From: Chloromonas sp. AAM2
Lineage: Eukaryota > Chlorophyta > Chlorophyceae > Chlamydomonadales > Chlamydomonadaceae
Length of the DNA stretch: 64,000 nucleotides
NCBI GenBank assembly: GCA_004335635.1
Contig: QAXH01001150.1
Coordinates: 35,749 to 99,748 of the forward strand
Direction: 5' to 3'
Position 1 is the stretch's first letter; the number at the start of each line of letters is the position of its first letter. The translations under genes were made by a program, and so were the position numbers. This document shows, piece after piece, positions 12,157 to 23,011 of the stretch. A model generated the notes under the pieces. That model saw only the letters and a program-made list of their open reading frames with translations, was not told the DNA's origin and searched no databases.

Positions 12157-14531
12157 TTACGGCGCAAACTCGAGCTGTGAAGGCTGCATGGGTGTCAGCA
12201 TGAGGCCGATCAGCTCCTGCAACACACGCATGCACAGGACTCCTTATCACAACACGTGAGCAGGAACGTTGCAGCACCAGTTCGCTGGGAAGCACTGCAT
12301 CACTTCTTTTACTGGGCTGCAGAGCAGAACACCAAGAATTAGAATCGCCAGACACCCAATTACCGTTCTGGCGTTGGACCAGCCTGCAAGGCCTTTTGGC
12401 GCAAGGAGCAGGATGCATGTTCCTGCACCAAGACCTGGAACAGTGCTCATGTCCGGCCCCAACCAACCTGTACGGGGGACATGGCGCAGCTGAGGGGAGT
12501 GAAGGTGGGTCCCAGGTCCACATCGCTCCCGCTGTCCGAGTCGCTTGCATCCGAGCCCCAGCTCAGGTGCAGGGCAGCACCTTGAACCCCTGCACCTGCT
12601 GCACCTTGTTGGGAACCAGGGCCAGTTGCGGCTGCGGGTGGAGGGGATACCATGAGGGCCAGCACCTGTGCAAAGAAATGGTGCAGGCAGGAGGACATGG
12701 TGTGGTGTGATCTCAGGGCCCAGCACAGAAGCCTGGATTGGGTGGCTGACCAATTGAATCAAGCACATGCTGGCTCCTGCTATCGTTCGACACAGCCTTT
12801 CACTGGTAAGAACCTAGAGTAGAATGCACACATGCCACATGTGACATGTCACTTCTATCCTTTGCTGCAACGGTCGAGCCCCAGGGCTTAGGTACGTTAG
12901 GGTTCTGCAGCCACATGAATTTCCGAGCGACCATTGCCCCAGCCCACCTGGTCGGCGACAGGCAATTCATGCCCTGGTGCAGGGCCGCGCTGCTCAAAGC
13001 TGAATGGCGCAGGAGACACTAGCATATCATCCTGCTGATTGGTGAGCGCGCTTAATTGTGGGGACCTGCCGGAGGACACTTGCATGTCGCTCAACCGTGG
13101 CAGGATGCTCCTGGTAACTGCCTCGCCATTGTCCGCCTTTGCGTCATCGCGACCATCGTCATAGCCTTCGTGGCTGCCGAAGCCGCCATCGCTCTCGCTG
13201 CATGCATCGTCCGAGCCGTCGTCGTCCCTCCAAGAACCAAAGTCGCATCTTGTGAGCAGAGGGCTGGATGCGTACCAGCCGCTGCCGATCTTCTCCTGGG
13301 GTCGGCATGCGGCGTCCGTTGCGCTGCGTAGCATGCTGAGGGGATGGCCGGGCAGCGCCAGGAAGTCGCCGGACGGGGTACTTGCTCCCGCATACCGCGA
13401 CACGGTGGCTGCACAGCAGCAAAAGCAAGTGTGCTGCAGCGGCCCAGTACCTGCTATGGCGAGAACGCACTGGCCACCCCAGTCCAATGCTCAGCCCAGT
13501 CGCAGCACAAGAGCATGGGTCAAACGTCACCTCAAACTAACCTTTCAGTTCACTTGTGTGTAAAGGAAGGTCAGCCCGCTTTGTTAGGCCACCAACCCAA
13601 ACTAAACCGTCCTTCACTTCTGCTCGAACACCGTCAGCACATGCCCCCTTTCTGTTCCAATAGCCCCCTCCCTTTCCTTTTTCCCTCTCCTTTCTTGTGA
13701 CCACGAATGCTGATCCATCAACGCCCATCCATCCATTCCTCCCTCACTTGCGCCCTGCACAGGCATTCCCTTTTCCTTTTCACCTTTTTCTCCCTGCTTT
13801 TCATGGACGTGCACTTGCACTGATATAACCGAGTCTGATATACTGCAGTTTTGTATGAACAGCCTACCTGGTGTGACCGGCAGCCTACCTGGTGTGACCG
13901 CCCCGCTGGTGGGGTTGGGGTTGGGGCTGAGTGCCGCCTCTGTGCTGGCCAGCCACTTGGTAAAGAGCACATCCGCTGTGTGGCCCTCATAGCGATCGCC
14001 TTGATCAATCACATCCACATTGGCTGCATGGAGCGCATGGAGCAGTGGTTGGCATCACATGGTGCAGGGGCGATGAAAGCATGTGAAGATGTGCCAGTAC
14101 TGACAATCATGCTTGACAACACAGGCGACACTGTGCATATGCACGCTTTTGCTATATAGTGTGCGCAGGCGCGATTATACACCATGGTGAACAGCATGCT
14201 GGTACGGTGGTGAATGGTGCAGCAGAGGTACTTGAAGGAAGAGGCGTGACACAGTTGCTTGCACACGGAGCTTCAGATCAACAGCCCTACCTGTTGTGCA
14301 TCTCTGTTTCGGAAGCAGCTCTGGGCTCGGCTGGCATCTGTCTGTGGTGTTGAGCCATTTCGTGAACAGCTTGCCGCCGTCGCCGTTGCTTGGCCTGCAT
14401 TAATTGCTCAGAATAGAGTTGTGCTACGGAGGCAACTTTGGCCAGGCCAGCCGTAAGAATGTCTAGAGAAAAACATGCGCGAATTACCTCGACTGCTTGA
14501 GAACAGGCGTAGCGGCGAAAGTGAAATCCAT
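12157..14531 (-). CDS. Unrecognised acidic protein with two LFTKWL motifs
   Basis: No family recognised. Six exons (14488-14531, 14291-14394, 13889-14023, 12948-13408, 12468-12665, 12157-12216) have consistent splice sites and phases and sum to 1002 nt (333 aa). It starts MDFTFAATPVLKQS. Two similar segments follow, GGKLFTKWLNTTD (exon 2) and ADVLFTKWLASTE (exon 3). A long exon then has an Asp/Ser-rich centre (GSWRDDDGSDDACSESDGG), then a Pro/Ala/Gly tract, a second acidic patch (SDASDSDSGSDVD), and a hydrophobic end, ELIGLMLTPMQ. No membrane segment or catalytic motif. It is probably largely disordered with short interaction motifs. A 21-bp duplication gives exon 3 two in-frame donors. It shares a 247-bp divergent promoter region with the reductase gene. 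The frame of exon 2 was chosen because it alone keeps phase and repeats the motif. Confidence 0.7.
13863..13904 (-). repeat. 21-bp tandem duplication carrying two splice donors
   Basis: On the minus strand the unit CACACCAG|GTAGGCTGCCG occurs twice, 21 bp apart. Exon 3 of the LFTKWL-motif gene can therefore end at 13889 or at 13868. The longer form adds seven in-frame residues (GRLPVTP). Confidence 0.85.
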
Positions 14532-14778
14532 GATCTGTGGCCCTTTTGACTGAACGAGCCTCTGCTCGACAAAGCAAATCTCGGTGGCTGTCGAGGGCGG
14601 GCAACTAACCTTTCAGATTTTCGTCGGTTGGTGACGTCAGTTGTTCAAGCTCCTTCTTTTTTCCTTTCCCCGTTTTGCATGCCTAGCCTTGCAATAAGAG
14701 GCATTGCACACAGAGCCTCTTCAGTACGTAAAACTTCGAGTTTAGCTCGGCTCGCTGTGTCCTGTTCCTAGCCTCAAG
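14532..14778. promoter_or_regulatory. Divergent intergenic promoter region
   Basis: 247 bp between the start codons of the minus-strand LFTKWL-motif gene and the plus-strand 5-alpha-reductase. Both promoters must lie here or overlap. It contains a GTGACGTCAG box at about 14631, a CRE/bZIP-like core (TGACGTCA). No clear TATA box. Confidence 0.55.
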
Positions 14779-16933
14779 ATGGACTGGATGGCTGAACTTG
14801 CCCAGCTGCCCAGAGATCTGCAAACCCTGCACACACAACTCTCTGTCCTTATGATCGTTTCTGGTGTTGCCTCGTTCATCTCGTTATTGTTCCTCACAGC
14901 CCCCTATGGAAGGTACAGCCGGTCTGGTTGGGGACCAATGATCAACACAAGAATGGCCTGGCTGGTGAGTGGATAGGCCCCAAAGTAAGGCATTCCCAGC
15001 GCCGTTGTTGTTGGCTTTGCACACAGTCATCATTTGCAGTATGAAGGGTTTCCTGAACCAAGTATCCAAGTTTCTTGAACCAAGTATGTTACACATGGTC
15101 TAGCAGGTGATGTCTGCGGGACGAATCGATTACTGAGCTCACATCATAACCTGAGCACATGACACACACCTACCTAGCAAAACAACACATGCTTTGTTGT
15201 AGGCTCGACAATGTGAAGACATTTCAAAGTGCCCTTGAAGCCAGGCACTCTCTGCACTCAAGGCTGCGTTATTCATGCGTCGGCACACCACCACGTTTCT
15301 CCACCAGGCTGATTCCGGGCACATCGCTTGCTGCCATGCGATCAGGATAGTGTGTGGGCGACTGAGCATTCCATCACGATCATCAGTTGCCCACGGATCG
15401 GCTGTGCATGCATGCTTGATGCTGGCATGCAGACACAGGAGGTGCCGTCCCTGCTGCTCACGGCTGGGTTCTGCTGGTCGGCCGGTATGAGGGGCTTCAC
15501 CGAGCATCCTTCCTCCCTGCGCACATGGCTCACGGCACTGTTCCTCATGCACTACACCTACCGCAGCCTGATTTACCCATTCAGGTGCGAGACCTGCCAA
15601 GCTCACAAACTCGACCGCAGCATGATCGCTTGATGCGCCCAAAAACCGACCTCAGAAGTCTGGCTGGTGTCCTATCAACCATACCCACTGTACCAGGTGG
15701 TTGCTGGTCATGATTACATGGCCAGGAACTTTGTTGCCTGTCACTTAATAGATAGGATCATCAGATAGATCAGATCTGAGACCCGTCGTACCAGCAGTGA
15801 TGACAGCACAAGAGTAAGCATAGGGTGCAGAGTACAACGCATTGGGATTGCTTGGCTGCTGGCATTGCTATGAAGGCTTCTGCATAGCACGTTCACCCTA
15901 GTTGACCCCCTTAGCGCTGTGTCCCTGTCCTACCCCAGGATCAAGAACGACAAGCACATGCCGCTGTCCATCTGGGCCATGAGTTTCACGTTCTGCGTCT
16001 GGAACGGCTTCCTACAGGCAAGTGTCGTAGAGTGGGCACTCAAAGACGCTGGTGGGTTGCCCATTGAAGCAATGAAGGCAGCATCTGTAAGAAGCAATGC
16101 TGAAGCTGCCATTCTGACCCTTGCGGAGCATCTGCGGACTGACCCCCTGCTTCCAGTTGACCATGCACGCAGGGGTACTTCCTAGCGTACCAGTTGAGCC
16201 CGCAGCAGCATATCAGCTTGTTATCAGCGGCAGGGATGGCGATTGAGGCTTTTGCGCTATTCAATGTTATCTATTGTGATCATATCCTGGTCACTCTACG
16301 GAAGCCAGGGGAGACCGGTGGGTGGGCACTAATACACGTGCTGGGCGCTTAGTGCTTCCATGCATGCACCTGGTGGAACACACAGTCAGTGGCGAGTGAC
16401 AGCCTTGGGCAGACGGAACAGAAGAGCATGTCTGTGATGAGTATACACACAGCTTGCCTTTGCCAGCTTGGTGAAGTGTGAGTGATAGTCAGGGTCATCT
16501 CAAACACAGCTATGATCTGTAGCAAGTGCCTTCCAGTCATCAGGTTGTGTTTGGACGCATGTGGTGCCTTCAACTAGGGTTTCATACGAAGTAGTTGGCA
16601 AAGTCGAGAGCACGCGTCACCATGTCAGGAGTCCACCTGCGTGCAGTCATGATGCTGCCGTGGCATCGCACTCCCCATGCAAATGCTCTGTATGCAGGTT
16701 ACAAATTACCCCAAGGCGGAATGTTCAACCTTGTATCCGCCGGGAATTATTTCAGTGAGATCCTTGAGTGGACTGGATATGCGCTGGCCAGCCGCAGCTT
16801 GGCTGCCGTTGCCTTCGCTCTGTTCACATTCTTCAATCTGGGCCCTAGGGGAGCACGCCATCACCAGTTCTACCTAGAGAAGTTTGACAACTATCCACGA
16901 TCACGGAGAGCAGTGATTCCTTTTCTGTGGTGA
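14779..16933 (+). CDS. DET2: 3-oxo-5-alpha-steroid 4-dehydrogenase (DET2-like)
   Basis: NADPH-dependent reduction of the delta-4 bond of 3-oxo steroids, an ER-membrane enzyme of sterol/brassinosteroid-type metabolism. Exons 14779-14964, 15433-15584, 15939-16017, 16173-16317 and 16698-16933 give 265 aa, the normal family length. Family signatures: GRYSRSGWGPMINTRMAW, TQEVPSLLL, LHYTYRSLIYPFR-like segment (FLMHYTYRSLIYPFR), LRKPGETGYKLPQGGMF, NYFSEILEWTGYAL and a C-terminal basic/aromatic end PRSRRAVIPFLW. Several hydrophobic helices are visible (residues ~20-42, 85-105, 125-145, 200-225). The third intron begins GC (CAG|GCAAGT), a genuine GC-AG intron because only this joint keeps the frame. 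The exact steroid substrate in algae is unknown. Confidence 0.95.
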
Positions 16934-18526
16934 CATTATCACGTGATTGACTGCCCAGATGTGTGGGTTGCCAGCAGAGTTGTTTAGGAAGAAAAGATCT
17001 GGAAGTTAAGGCAGACAGATAAAGAGTTGAGCTGGCTTAGCAGTCTAGTAGCTGCACCTGCAACGCCATTAAAGCAATGTCCTTTGCTGTCTGACCTGTC
17101 ATAGCATGAACTAGCCTTGGTGTGACCATGACCAGGGCAGCCACCCTGTTTAAAGCCAGAACACGAGGTTTGCGGTCAGGATGGCACCTCGAGGGGTGAC
17201 CACCACCATTTCTATCGCGGTGTGGTTGGACGCGTTGGAGTCCCTCCCTTGTTGTGATGTTTCCTGGTGCCTGCAAAAGTCAAAACCTGTCTGGCCATAC
17301 TTACAAGGAGGGAGTGCACACCATGAAGCACGTCTACGCAAATGGACAAAGCTTATACTGCAGAAGATCAGACTTCTGCAGCAAACATTTCATTCCCCTT
17401 GCTACACTCTAGTTCAGCCGAGTCAGCAAGGCCTGGTGAGTCCGGTGCAGCTACCGGCCCACAGCGCACCTTCCTAAGCGCCCCGTTAGCAAAGATAATG
17501 AAGTGCAAGGCAGAATGCCAGAAGTGCGCACAGTTTGACAGGTCACACGCAAGCGTTAGACTTACTTGGCTGACTTTGGGGACAAAGCTCGTTGCCTGAC
17601 CATTGTAACTGAATCATATGGTCAAACAGGATCGTCACTCGGGCATGGGCATCAGGGAATGCAATCTATGCTAGAGGCAGTTCACGTGGCAGGCCGACAA
17701 CACGCAAACCCCGTTTTCAGATGTGATTTCTCGCATATTCCCTGCTGTTGGCTGTCCTCTGTCTCTTCCCTTCCTGGCCCATGGAGTATGAGTCGTGTGG
17801 TGGGTCGTGCTTGTGTCGCAATGACATTGCCAGACTGAACTCTCAAACTCAGTCGCCGGTCAATTCATGGAAAGTGTCAACGCCTTGCCTGTTGTGCTAG
17901 CCATCACCCTGCCCCTACTGCCAGGCAGCTTTCCATACATTGGTCCTTTCTCCCACATTGGTCCCTTACGCCACTGCGCCCACTTTCGATTTCAAAAGGC
18001 AGTTGAAGACGTTCTCGATCGATTCGGGGTCATCGGAGATCTGTTTTCTCACGCGTGAGAAGTGAGATGGTGCTGGGCTACACAATAAAAGCGAGGGATC
18101 GACAATGAACTATACGCTGGTCCACCCTTCCCCATAGCCCATCAGCCACTCCACCCGTGCTGCATTGAGCGCCTGATGGCCGCTCAAACCTTACCTGGGT
18201 GGGCAAGTCCCTCAGTGTGCGCCAACTCAGCCTCTTGCTGGCGCTGGTGCAGCCATGGCGTGGCGTAGCCCACACCTGGGACTTCACAGGGTCTGTGACA
18301 GCAGGCGAGGTGTGTTGCTTGTCCTTCATGACACCCTTTCTCTGATACACACTTGGGTCAAACACCAGCACTGGGGCAGGCCACGGCACCTGGACAGGCA
18401 CCAAGCGTGGTAGGGGCATGAACGATACTTGTCTTGCATGAAGTGCCTGGGCCAGCATGCCGCATGCAGGCCACACACAAGTTGCATGTGGTTTGTTGCC
18501 ACTGCCATAAAATGGCCTTGTGGGGA
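16934..18526. other. Repeat-bearing intergenic region
   Basis: No gene recognised. It holds R3 copy 2 (17104-17162), a partial R2 repeat (about 17305-17350, GGAGGGAGTGCACACCATGA) and a 29-bp stretch (17668-17696) identical to part of the SR-protein exon at 21444-21472. A minus-strand open frame of 157 codons (18078-18551) has no family resemblance. Confidence 0.5.
17104..17162 (+). repeat. Dispersed repeat R3, copy 2
   Basis: Matches 4648-4705 (AACTAGCCTTGGTGTGACCA ... GCAGCCACCCTGTTTAA). Confidence 0.8.
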
Positions 18527-18905
18527 GCCATGTGTAGCAAAGCAGCTGCACACAATGTGCTCGTACGAGGGTAATTCAAATGGTCAGCACGCAAACCTCA
18601 TCAAAATGTGAAATGTTTTAGCACTGGCTCGCAAGAACATGGGTGTCTTACGCAGACTGGACAATTGGTAGAATAGCAGTATCATCAGTGCAACAGCTCA
18701 GCACGCGCATACGGCAGGCAGGTGTCGCCTTCCATGACCTTAAACGCAAGGTGTTCAGTGACAAGGGTGTCAGCTTGACCAGCAAGATGCGCATTTGCAA
18801 GGCCGTTGTTGTGCCTATCCTAATTATGGCGCTGCTGAGTCATGGGCACCAACAATAGTTCAACAACACATGCCTGACACTTCCAGCGTCAAACGTTTGC
18901 TTTTT
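18527..18905 (+). mobile_element. Non-LTR retrotransposon (LINE) reverse-transcriptase remnant
   Basis: The translation STRIRQAGVAFHDLKRKVFS, then VSLTSKMRICKAVVVPIL, then after a one-base frame change NYGAAESWAP, follows the end of LINE reverse transcriptases (an R..A..AF..L....F block, LS...K...Y.AVV.P.LLYGAE.W). The first ~150 bp (from GTGTAGCAAAGCAGCTGC) recur at 22193-22345. Frameshift and truncation show it is dead. Confidence 0.65.
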
Positions 18906-19106
18906 GCAACTGTTCCAGCCCCAGAGGGCCAGCAGGCTGTAGCAAGGAGAGGCACGCATCTGACAATTCGGCTTGAATCAATTGTCCAACTGCTGCTGTG
19001 ACAAGTTAAGAGGCAGTGATCACTGATTTTCGTGGTCACTGATTCCATGCATAAACGAGTGTCAAGACCCCAACCCCATCCTTATGGTATGTCATCCTTT
19101 GTGTCC

Positions 19107-19367
19107 AGGTGGGACCGTGACGTGAATGCGGCTCGCAATATGGTGGATCGTGCAGCTGGCAGGCAGACCCTGCAGACCTGGCGTGCTCGCAAGATGACAC
19201 CCCCACATTCAACCAATTTGCCTGCATATGCATGTAAATTGAAAAAAGGTTGGCGGGGCGAGGGGAGGCTCCAGTTGTATTACCATGTCAAGGGCATCCC
19301 AATGGCCTCATTTTGGCATGGCAAGACACAACTGTCCTTCTGGAGATATCGTGCCGAGTGGTGTTAA
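19107..19367 (+). mobile_element. Possible Fanzor/TnpB nuclease C-terminal remnant
   Basis: One open frame reads WDRDVNAARNMVDRAAG, very close to the RuvC-III motif (RDxNAAxN) that ends TnpB and eukaryotic Fanzor nucleases. It continues through a basic tail (ARKMTPP, KLKKGWRGEG) to FWHGKTQLSFWRYRAEWC and a stop. The last ~80 bp (19307-19388) are repeated at 34846-34930 and 43494-43576, as expected for a transposon 3' end. The zinc ribbon and the rest of the nuclease were not found upstream, so this is a fragment or a chance motif on a repeat. Confidence 0.4.
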
Positions 19368-19561
19368 GCCCACTTCACATTGGCATTATGACTGTCCTAG
19401 CACATCAATTCGGTAGTTGGATGTTGAAACGTGCGGCATGTCTCGTCCATGCGCGCACGGGCAGGTGGAGCGTGCTGCGACAGTCTCTGCGATCAGACTG
19501 ACAGTACCTCGGCATTGTCGACAGCGCAAACGTCTCTGGGAGTGTCTCATCAAATTGAGAA

Positions 19562-21688
19562 ATGGGGCTCCTCGGGACGGGGAGCAGCAATCTTGCCGGC
19601 AGATTTGGAAGGGTGAGTCTTAAAGTGCGGAAGCTGAGCATGTACGCAGCGCGCTCTTGATGGCTGATCAGATCACCTCCATGACTGTTAATCTGCAGGC
19701 GGCCCCATCTTCCCAGCAAGATAGAAGTACCGCAAGATGTCAGAGGTGCTTACAGGTGAGCCCCTCCCAGCATCGACCGCATGCACTGCTGACCTCCATG
19801 CGCTTTTTGTGTCAGCCCTTCCAAGTTCACCATGCACATGAAGTTTGGACACCCTGCACGCTTTGGAAGCCGCGCGTGTTGAACGTGGACTTCATGCATC
19901 TGAGCGTCGTGCACATACACCTGGCTTGCCTGTCTGGCAGATGGGACACTTCACGTACGAATGTAAGAACCCGCCAGCGTATCTAGCACGGCCTTCAAGG
20001 ACGCAGCAGCTGCTGAATCCTAAGGTGTGTGGTGCAATACCCGTAATTTCACGCATGCGCACATGCACAATTGTTGCTGAACTGCAGTACGACACAGTTC
20101 AAGAGCTACTCAGAGTGACTGTGCGTGAATATTGCCTGCACCTGGTGTATGGTATTTGTTGACCCGAATAACGAGCTGCATGATTGCTTGGAAGGACTGT
20201 GTGGATGATTGCCAGTGATGTAAGGCGTTTGGCTCACTGTTTGCACTGCAGTTGCGTCAACGGTACATGGATGCCTCGGAGATTCCTGCCGAGTTATTGC
20301 CTAGAGCCAAGCCTGGTGCAATCAAAGCACAGGCAGGGGCAACTGAGAAGAAGGTCAAGAAGCGCAAGCGCAAGCAAAGCTCTTCTTCCTCTTCTTCCAG
20401 CAGCAGTAGCAGCAGCAGCAGTAGCGATTCAGACAGTGATACCAGCTCGTCCAGCAGTAGCGGCACCAGCAGCAGCAGCAGCAGCAGTTCCGACGACAGC
20501 AGCAGCAGCAGTGACAGCGGCACCAGCAGCAGCAGCAGTGACAGCGGCACCAGCAGCAGCTCCAGCAGTGACAGCGACACTTCCAGCGACAGCAGCACCA
20601 GCAGCGGCTCTTCATCTGAGTCCGAGGACAAGAAGAAGAAGCCCAATAAACGCATGCGAGTGGAGCATGATGCTGTCAGCAACGGGCGAGACGCACAGGC
20701 AGCAGCAAGCGGGGCTCGTGCAGGCAGTAAAGGCAGAGGCCCTCCTTCACCCACACGCCCTGGTGGTCGTGATGGCGATAGGGCAGGTCGGGATTTTGAG
20801 GCTGCTCCATCAACAAGAGCCGCGAGTCCTGCTAGGTCGTTTGGATATGACCATGGCAGACATGAAGCAGCCAGTGCAGAGCGCGGGGAGAGGCAGGGTC
20901 GGCGCACCAGTCCTGAGCGGGAGACCGGGGTCCGGCGAGAGGGGCAGGGTGGCAGGGCGGACGACCGCAGGGAACACCGCAGCAGGAGCGCAGGCCGTGG
21001 GCAGGAACGGAGGGAGAGAGGCAGGGTGGTAGATGACGATGACAGGTGGGAGCGGCGCAGCCGCAGTCCCAGCGAAGATGGGCGACGAGGAAGTGGGTGG
21101 AGAGGGCCAGGGGGCCGGCGGAGCCCAGAACGCGATGACCGCTGGGGTGGCGGCAGGCGGGATGAGCGCCTGGGCACAGGCTCAGAGGGTGGGCGCTGGG
21201 AGATGGATAGACGGGGCGGGGGAGCTCGTCTCAGGGACGACAGGAGTCCAGGGCGGAACGGTAGCCGGGGTTATGGTGGCCGTGCTGACGAAAGGGCTGA
21301 TGGCAGACGGGATCGGGATGTTCGTAATGAGGACGGACGAAGACCCGAGCGAAATGGCCATCATGATGAGAGGCGGGAAGATGGAAGAACACAGCGACGG
21401 TCTCGTTCCAAAGATGACGACAGGCCGCGTGCGCCTCGCAGCCATGCTAGAGGCAGTTCACGTGGCAGGCCGGCCTCGCTTCCGCTGCTAGAGCGCAAGC
21501 CTGCATCCCGCCAAGCTTCGCCCCGCCGCTCGCGTGAATCTTCTCCATCCACCAGCGGCTCCTCGCCTTCACGCAGCGGCCGCAGCTCCAGCTCCAGCAG
21601 CAGTGGCAGCAGTGGCAGCAGCAGCAGCAGCGGGAGCGGAACCAGTACCAGCAACGGCAGTCAGTCTAGTGGGTCACCAAGACGGTGA
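19562..21688 (+). CDS. ZCCHC10-like CCHC zinc-knuckle, Ser/Arg-rich RNA-processing protein
   Basis: Probable nuclear pre-mRNA-processing factor. Exons 19562-19612, 19699-19755, 19941-20024 and 20252-21688 give 542 aa. The zinc knuckle CQRCLQMGHFTYEC (spacing C-x2-C-x4-H-x4-C) spans the exon 2/3 joint and is followed by NPPAYLARPSRTQQLLNPK, the block that defines plant ZCCHC10 homologues. A basic nuclear signal (KKVKKRKRKQ) comes next. Then a ~75-residue serine tract made of AGC/TCC codons with scattered D/T/G. A long Arg/Asp/Gly region follows with RS dipeptides (RSRSPSEDGRR) and a second Ser tract near the end. The N terminus is short (MGLLGTGSSNLAGRFGR) compared with plant homologues; start chosen by phase. 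The SR tail suggests phosphorylation-controlled splicing contacts. Confidence 0.85.
20380..20615 (+). repeat. AGC/TCC trinucleotide tract coding poly-serine
   Basis: Imperfect AGC repeat inside the last exon of the CCHC/SR gene, kept in frame. Length variation between strains would be expected. Confidence 0.9.
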
Positions 21689-23011
21689 TTTGACTGGAAC
21701 CCGCCTGGGCAGGAGTCAGACTGTTGTGCATACAGCCGGCATGCACACAGGCCTGCAGTGCTGCAAATCGCCTGCTTGAATAGAGGGCTGGTGTCTGTTG
21801 CTCTGCCTCTGCGGGCACAGTTGTCCTGTCTGTTGCTTGTTCATGCACTTATCAGTATGAAGTATGGACAACAGTGCGGAGGTGGTAGCGTGATCGCATG
21901 TCTGCCACAAGCGGCGGCAGTGATGTGCGGCAGCAAACCTGCAGTTTAAAATGCCCAGAGTGTCGTGACCGCCTCGTGTCGTTCGGTATTTGAATTGACA
22001 CTTTCACTGACGTTTTCCTCACACAAGCAGTTGTAGCTGGAATCATTCTTACTTGCTACCATGCTAGTTGGCCAGGTCCTGCTTGTTGGGTTGAGCTATC
22101 CTGAGCACCCGTATCACCTTCGCACTTTATTCTCTACACCCTCGGACTGCGTGACCCTCATGCATCAGGTGCTCCTTGCCACGACAGCAACAACGTGTAG
22201 CAAAGCAGCTGCAAACAACGTGTTCGTACGAGGGTAAATAAGTGGTCAGCACGCAAACCTTTAAAAATGTGAAGTGTTATTGCACTGGCTCGCAAGAGCA
22301 TGGGTGTCTTCCGCAGACTGGACAATTGGTAGAATAGTATCACTGTCAGTATCATCACACTCCGTGTCAGCTGCACTCTCCTGCTGTATCTGGAGCAGAC
22401 AATAATTATATATGCTGCAATGATTATAATGCTATCGTTGGACCACTCAGTTGTCGCCCTGCAAACCAAAATGCTGACTGTGATCAAACTGAAAGATCAA
22501 CGTTGGCAGCAAGCAATTCAAAATCCTTTGCGCAATTGTGCGACGTGCGTATGATGCAGGCTAAGAGCTGAAAGTGCATGTGTACGTATGAGTCCGACAA
22601 CCGTTCGGTTGGAATTTTTGCATTTTTGCAGCCCTGCTCTGGCGACCAAATACTGCAGAATACTGTGCAGTCGCCTACATTCAGAAAGAAATACACAACC
22701 TGTGTAATACCTTCCGTGAGACCGCGCCCTAGCAACTTGAGCTGCAGTCCGCTTGGTTGGTAACAATGTGCAGATCATCAGCAACTTGCTGCTCCAGCCG
22801 ATGCGGTTTGTGAGGAGAACTTGTCTGCAGCTGTCCACCTCGTTCGTGTAAACACGGCGGTTTGTCATGAATTTCATCAACTCGGTGAGCCTGCCTGGCA
22901 AGAACGGACTCGAATGGTTGAAGTTCATGTGTTGAAGAGCTGGGCTTGACTGTCTGGCACATGGCATGGCATGCTCATGTGCGTGACACACGCACATGTG
23001 CCATTACTCAG
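21689..23011. other. Intergenic with LINE-related repeat
   Basis: It contains the second copy of the LINE-flank repeat (22193-22345). The first exon of the downstream PP2C gene, with its start codon, should lie in this interval or just upstream of 23012, but I could not place it. Confidence 0.5.
22193..22345 (+). repeat. LINE-flank repeat, copy 2
   Basis: About 150 bp similar to 18532-18690 (shared CGTACGAGGGTAA, GTCAGCACGCAAACCT, CAGACTGGACAATTGGTAGA). Copy 2 lacks the coding part. Confidence 0.8.

Noticed and set aside
12897..13700. Plus-strand open frames opposite the LFTKWL-motif gene
   Set aside because: They are shadows of the GC-rich long exon on the minus strand and lack splice continuity.
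14287..14604. 105-codon minus-strand frame starting at 14604
   Set aside because: It reads through the intron 14395-14487 and uses the frame that breaks phase with the next exon. The spliced model from 14531 is preferred.
20184..21177. Long frames in other registers over the SR-rich exon (poly-Ala plus strand, poly-Leu minus strand)
   Set aside because: Artefacts of the AGC repeat. The Ser/Arg frame is the one joined to the conserved CCHC exons.
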